A DNA stretch of 34,262 bases from Pseudomonadota bacterium (lineage in GTDB: Bacteria; Pseudomonadota; Gammaproteobacteria; Steroidobacterales; Steroidobacteraceae). The notes under the pieces are model-generated. The model was not told the DNA's origin and made no database searches. It saw nothing but the letters and a program-made list of their open reading frames with translations. Positions 33,115 to 34,262 of the stretch are shown piece after piece (position 1 is the stretch's first letter; every line of letters begins with the position of its first letter). The stretch is taken from positions 1 to 34,262 of the forward strand of contig QGVD01000038.1 in assembly GCA_003242685.1 (NCBI GenBank), in the 5' to 3' direction. Position numbers and translations under genes: made by a program.

Positions 33115-34053
33115 GTGTGGAGCCGCCGTGTCCGGCACGTGCTGCTCGCAGCGCTTCTCGCCGGACCGTGCGCTCAGGCACAGGACGCGCTTCAGGCCAT
33201 CGACTCCTGTCTCGCGCGTCTCGATCCGGTAGCGGACGTCGGCTACGAGCGCATCGCGGCGCGCTGTCCCGATCTCACGCGCACGCTCACGTCGAGCGGC
33301 TGGTCGGAGTGGCTGCCGGCGTCCTGGCGCGAGCCGGGGAACGATCTCTCCGCCGGAAGCCTGGAGGAGCTGCGTGCGATCGTCACGCGTGAGCTCGCGT
33401 CCGAGCGCGTGGGGCCGCAGCCGCGCGTCGAGCGGCTGCACGAAGTGCTGGCCGAGCTCGATACCTCGCGCGAGCGCGGCGGACTGTGGGAACGTTTCCG
33501 GAACTGGCTGCGGAGCCTCTTCGAGGCGAGCGACGATCCGGAAGGGCCCGGGTGGTTCGCCCGCCTGATCGAGCGCATGGGTGTCTCGCAGGCCGTGATC
33601 GAGATCATCACCTACGTGGGACTCGCGCTCGCCGTCGGCCTCACGCTGCTCATCCTCGTGAACGAGCTCAGGCTCCTGCGCGATTCGCGGCGGAGGAGCA
33701 CGACGAGGCGAGCGGAGGAGGCGGCGACTCCCGCTGCACGGGGGCCTGTCACGTGGGCGGACATCGAAAGGGTCCCGCTCGTCGAACGTCCCGGACTTGC
33801 GCTGCGCCTGCTTGCCGATCGTCTGACGAGCGCGCAGCGCCTGCCGCCGGCTGCGAGTCTGACAGTGCGCGAGCTCGTGTGCACCGCGCGCATCGACGAT
33901 CCGGAGGACCGGCGTCGCTTCGCCAGCCTGTCGCAGGTCTGCGAGCGCGTACGCTACGCGCCTGAGCCGGTCGGTGATGGACTGCTCGAAGAAGCGGTCC
34001 GCGATGCACGCACGCTCTACGAGCGCATCGGCGTGCAGGAGGCCCGCGCGTGA
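33115..34053 (+). CDS. DUF4129-type membrane-anchored protein
   Basis: A 312-residue protein starting with GTG at 33115. A signal peptide (to about AQAQ, residue 23) precedes a periplasmic region of about 135 residues with tryptophan-rich patches (GWSEWLPASW, LWERFRNWLRSLF). One membrane helix lies at 161-183. The cytoplasmic part has a charged linker and a C-terminal domain with ASLTVRELVCTARIDDPEDRRRFASLSQVCERVRY. The xxTVREL box and layout match DUF4129 proteins, which usually sit with DUF4350, MoxR-type ATPase and DUF58 genes. Role not established. It overlaps the next start by 4 nt (GTGA). Confidence 0.75.
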   Translation: MWSRRVRHVLLAALLAGPCAQAQDALQAIDSCLARLDPVADVGYERIAARCPDLTRTLTSSGWSEWLPASWREPGNDLSAGSLEELRAIVTRELASERVGPQPRVERLHEVLAELDTSRERGGLWERFRNWLRSLFEASDDPEGPGWFARLIERMGVSQAVIEIITYVGLALAVGLTLLILVNELRLLRDSRRRSTTRRAEEAATPAARGPVTWADIERVPLVERPGLALRLLADRLTSAQRLPPAASLTVRELVCTARIDDPEDRRRFASLSQVCERVRYAPEPVGDGLLEEAVRDARTLYERIGVQEARA

Positions 34054-34262
34054 AGGACAGGCTCTTCACGCTCCTCTGTGCGCTCGGCGCGCTGTTCCTG
34101 TTCCTCGCCATGTTCGTGCGCGGCGGCAGCGGCTTCGATCAGGGACGAGACGTACCGCGCCCGACTTCGGTCGAGCGGCGCGGCAACGGCTACTACGCGG
34201 CGGCGTCCTGGCTGCGCTCCGAAGGCGTGCGCGTCGAATCGCTGCGCGAGCGCCTCGACGCG
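34050..34262 (+). CDS. DUF4350-type membrane protein, N-terminal part
   Basis: Seventy-one codons are visible before the right edge, from GTG 34050 overlapping the preceding stop. A membrane helix (LFTLLCALGALFLFLAMFV, about 4-22) is followed by RGNGYYAAASWLRSEGVRVESLRERL. The latter resembles the opening of DUF4350 domains, in which a linear sequence position is followed by a GATase-like fold. Together with the two genes before it this looks like the start of a MoxR-associated membrane operon that continues outside the window. Confidence 0.7.
   Translation, partial: MKDRLFTLLCALGALFLFLAMFVRGGSGFDQGRDVPRPTSVERRGNGYYAAASWLRSEGVRVESLRERLDA

Overview
The window is a GC-rich (roughly two-thirds G+C by eye), densely coded chromosomal segment of a Gram-negative bacterium, most likely a gammaproteobacterium. 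LptD, SurA and RlpA show an outer membrane. The blocks lptD-surA-pdxA-rsmA-apaH, amgK-murU divergent from lptD, and mreBCD-mrdA-rodA-mltB-rlpA-dacA-dat-ybeD are typical gammaproteobacterial synteny. A 3-hydroxyanthranilate branch of tryptophan catabolism and a separate homocysteine-methyltransferase part of methionine synthase recall the Xanthomonadales/Nevskiales/Steroidobacterales area, but the order cannot be fixed from sequence reading alone. I see no rRNA, tRNA, CRISPR, phage or insertion sequence.

Layout. 1-1808 (-): kynurenine operon haaO, cyclase-type formamidase, kynU (cut by the left edge). 1867-2352 (+): unknown lipoprotein. 2416-9157 (-): lptD-surA-pdxA-rsmA-usp-apaH. 9215-12734 (+): amgK-murU (peptidoglycan sugar recycling) then lipA-lipB (lipoate). 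13100-14470 (+): an aromatic-acid-type MFS transporter with its own upstream repeats and a strong terminator. 14613-24696 (-): ten-gene elongasome and wall-maturation cluster mreB-mreC-mreD-mrdA-rodA-mltB-rlpA-dacA-dat-ybeD. 24839-30227 (+): gatC-gatA-gatB, hslO, and a MetH-like homocysteine methyltransferase. 30130-32277 (-): prmC-ppiB-mtgA. 32296-34262 (+): a membrane protein, a DUF4129-type protein and the start of a DUF4350-type protein.

The dominant theme is the cell envelope: LPS export and outer-membrane folding (lptD, surA), wall synthesis for rod shape (mreBCD, mrdA, rodA, mtgA), wall trimming (dacA, mltB, rlpA), D-amino-acid supply (dat) and muropeptide recycling (amgK, murU). Genes within operons are packed with 4-nt stop/start overlaps, and many start with GTG, one with TTG and one apparently with CTG.

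The window is mostly housekeeping and I do not see a clearly novel system. The points most worth a second look are the CTG start of dat, the interleaved mreB/gatC promoters, the repeats in front of the transporter, replacement of apaG by a stress protein, and the uncharacterised lipoprotein and right-edge membrane genes.
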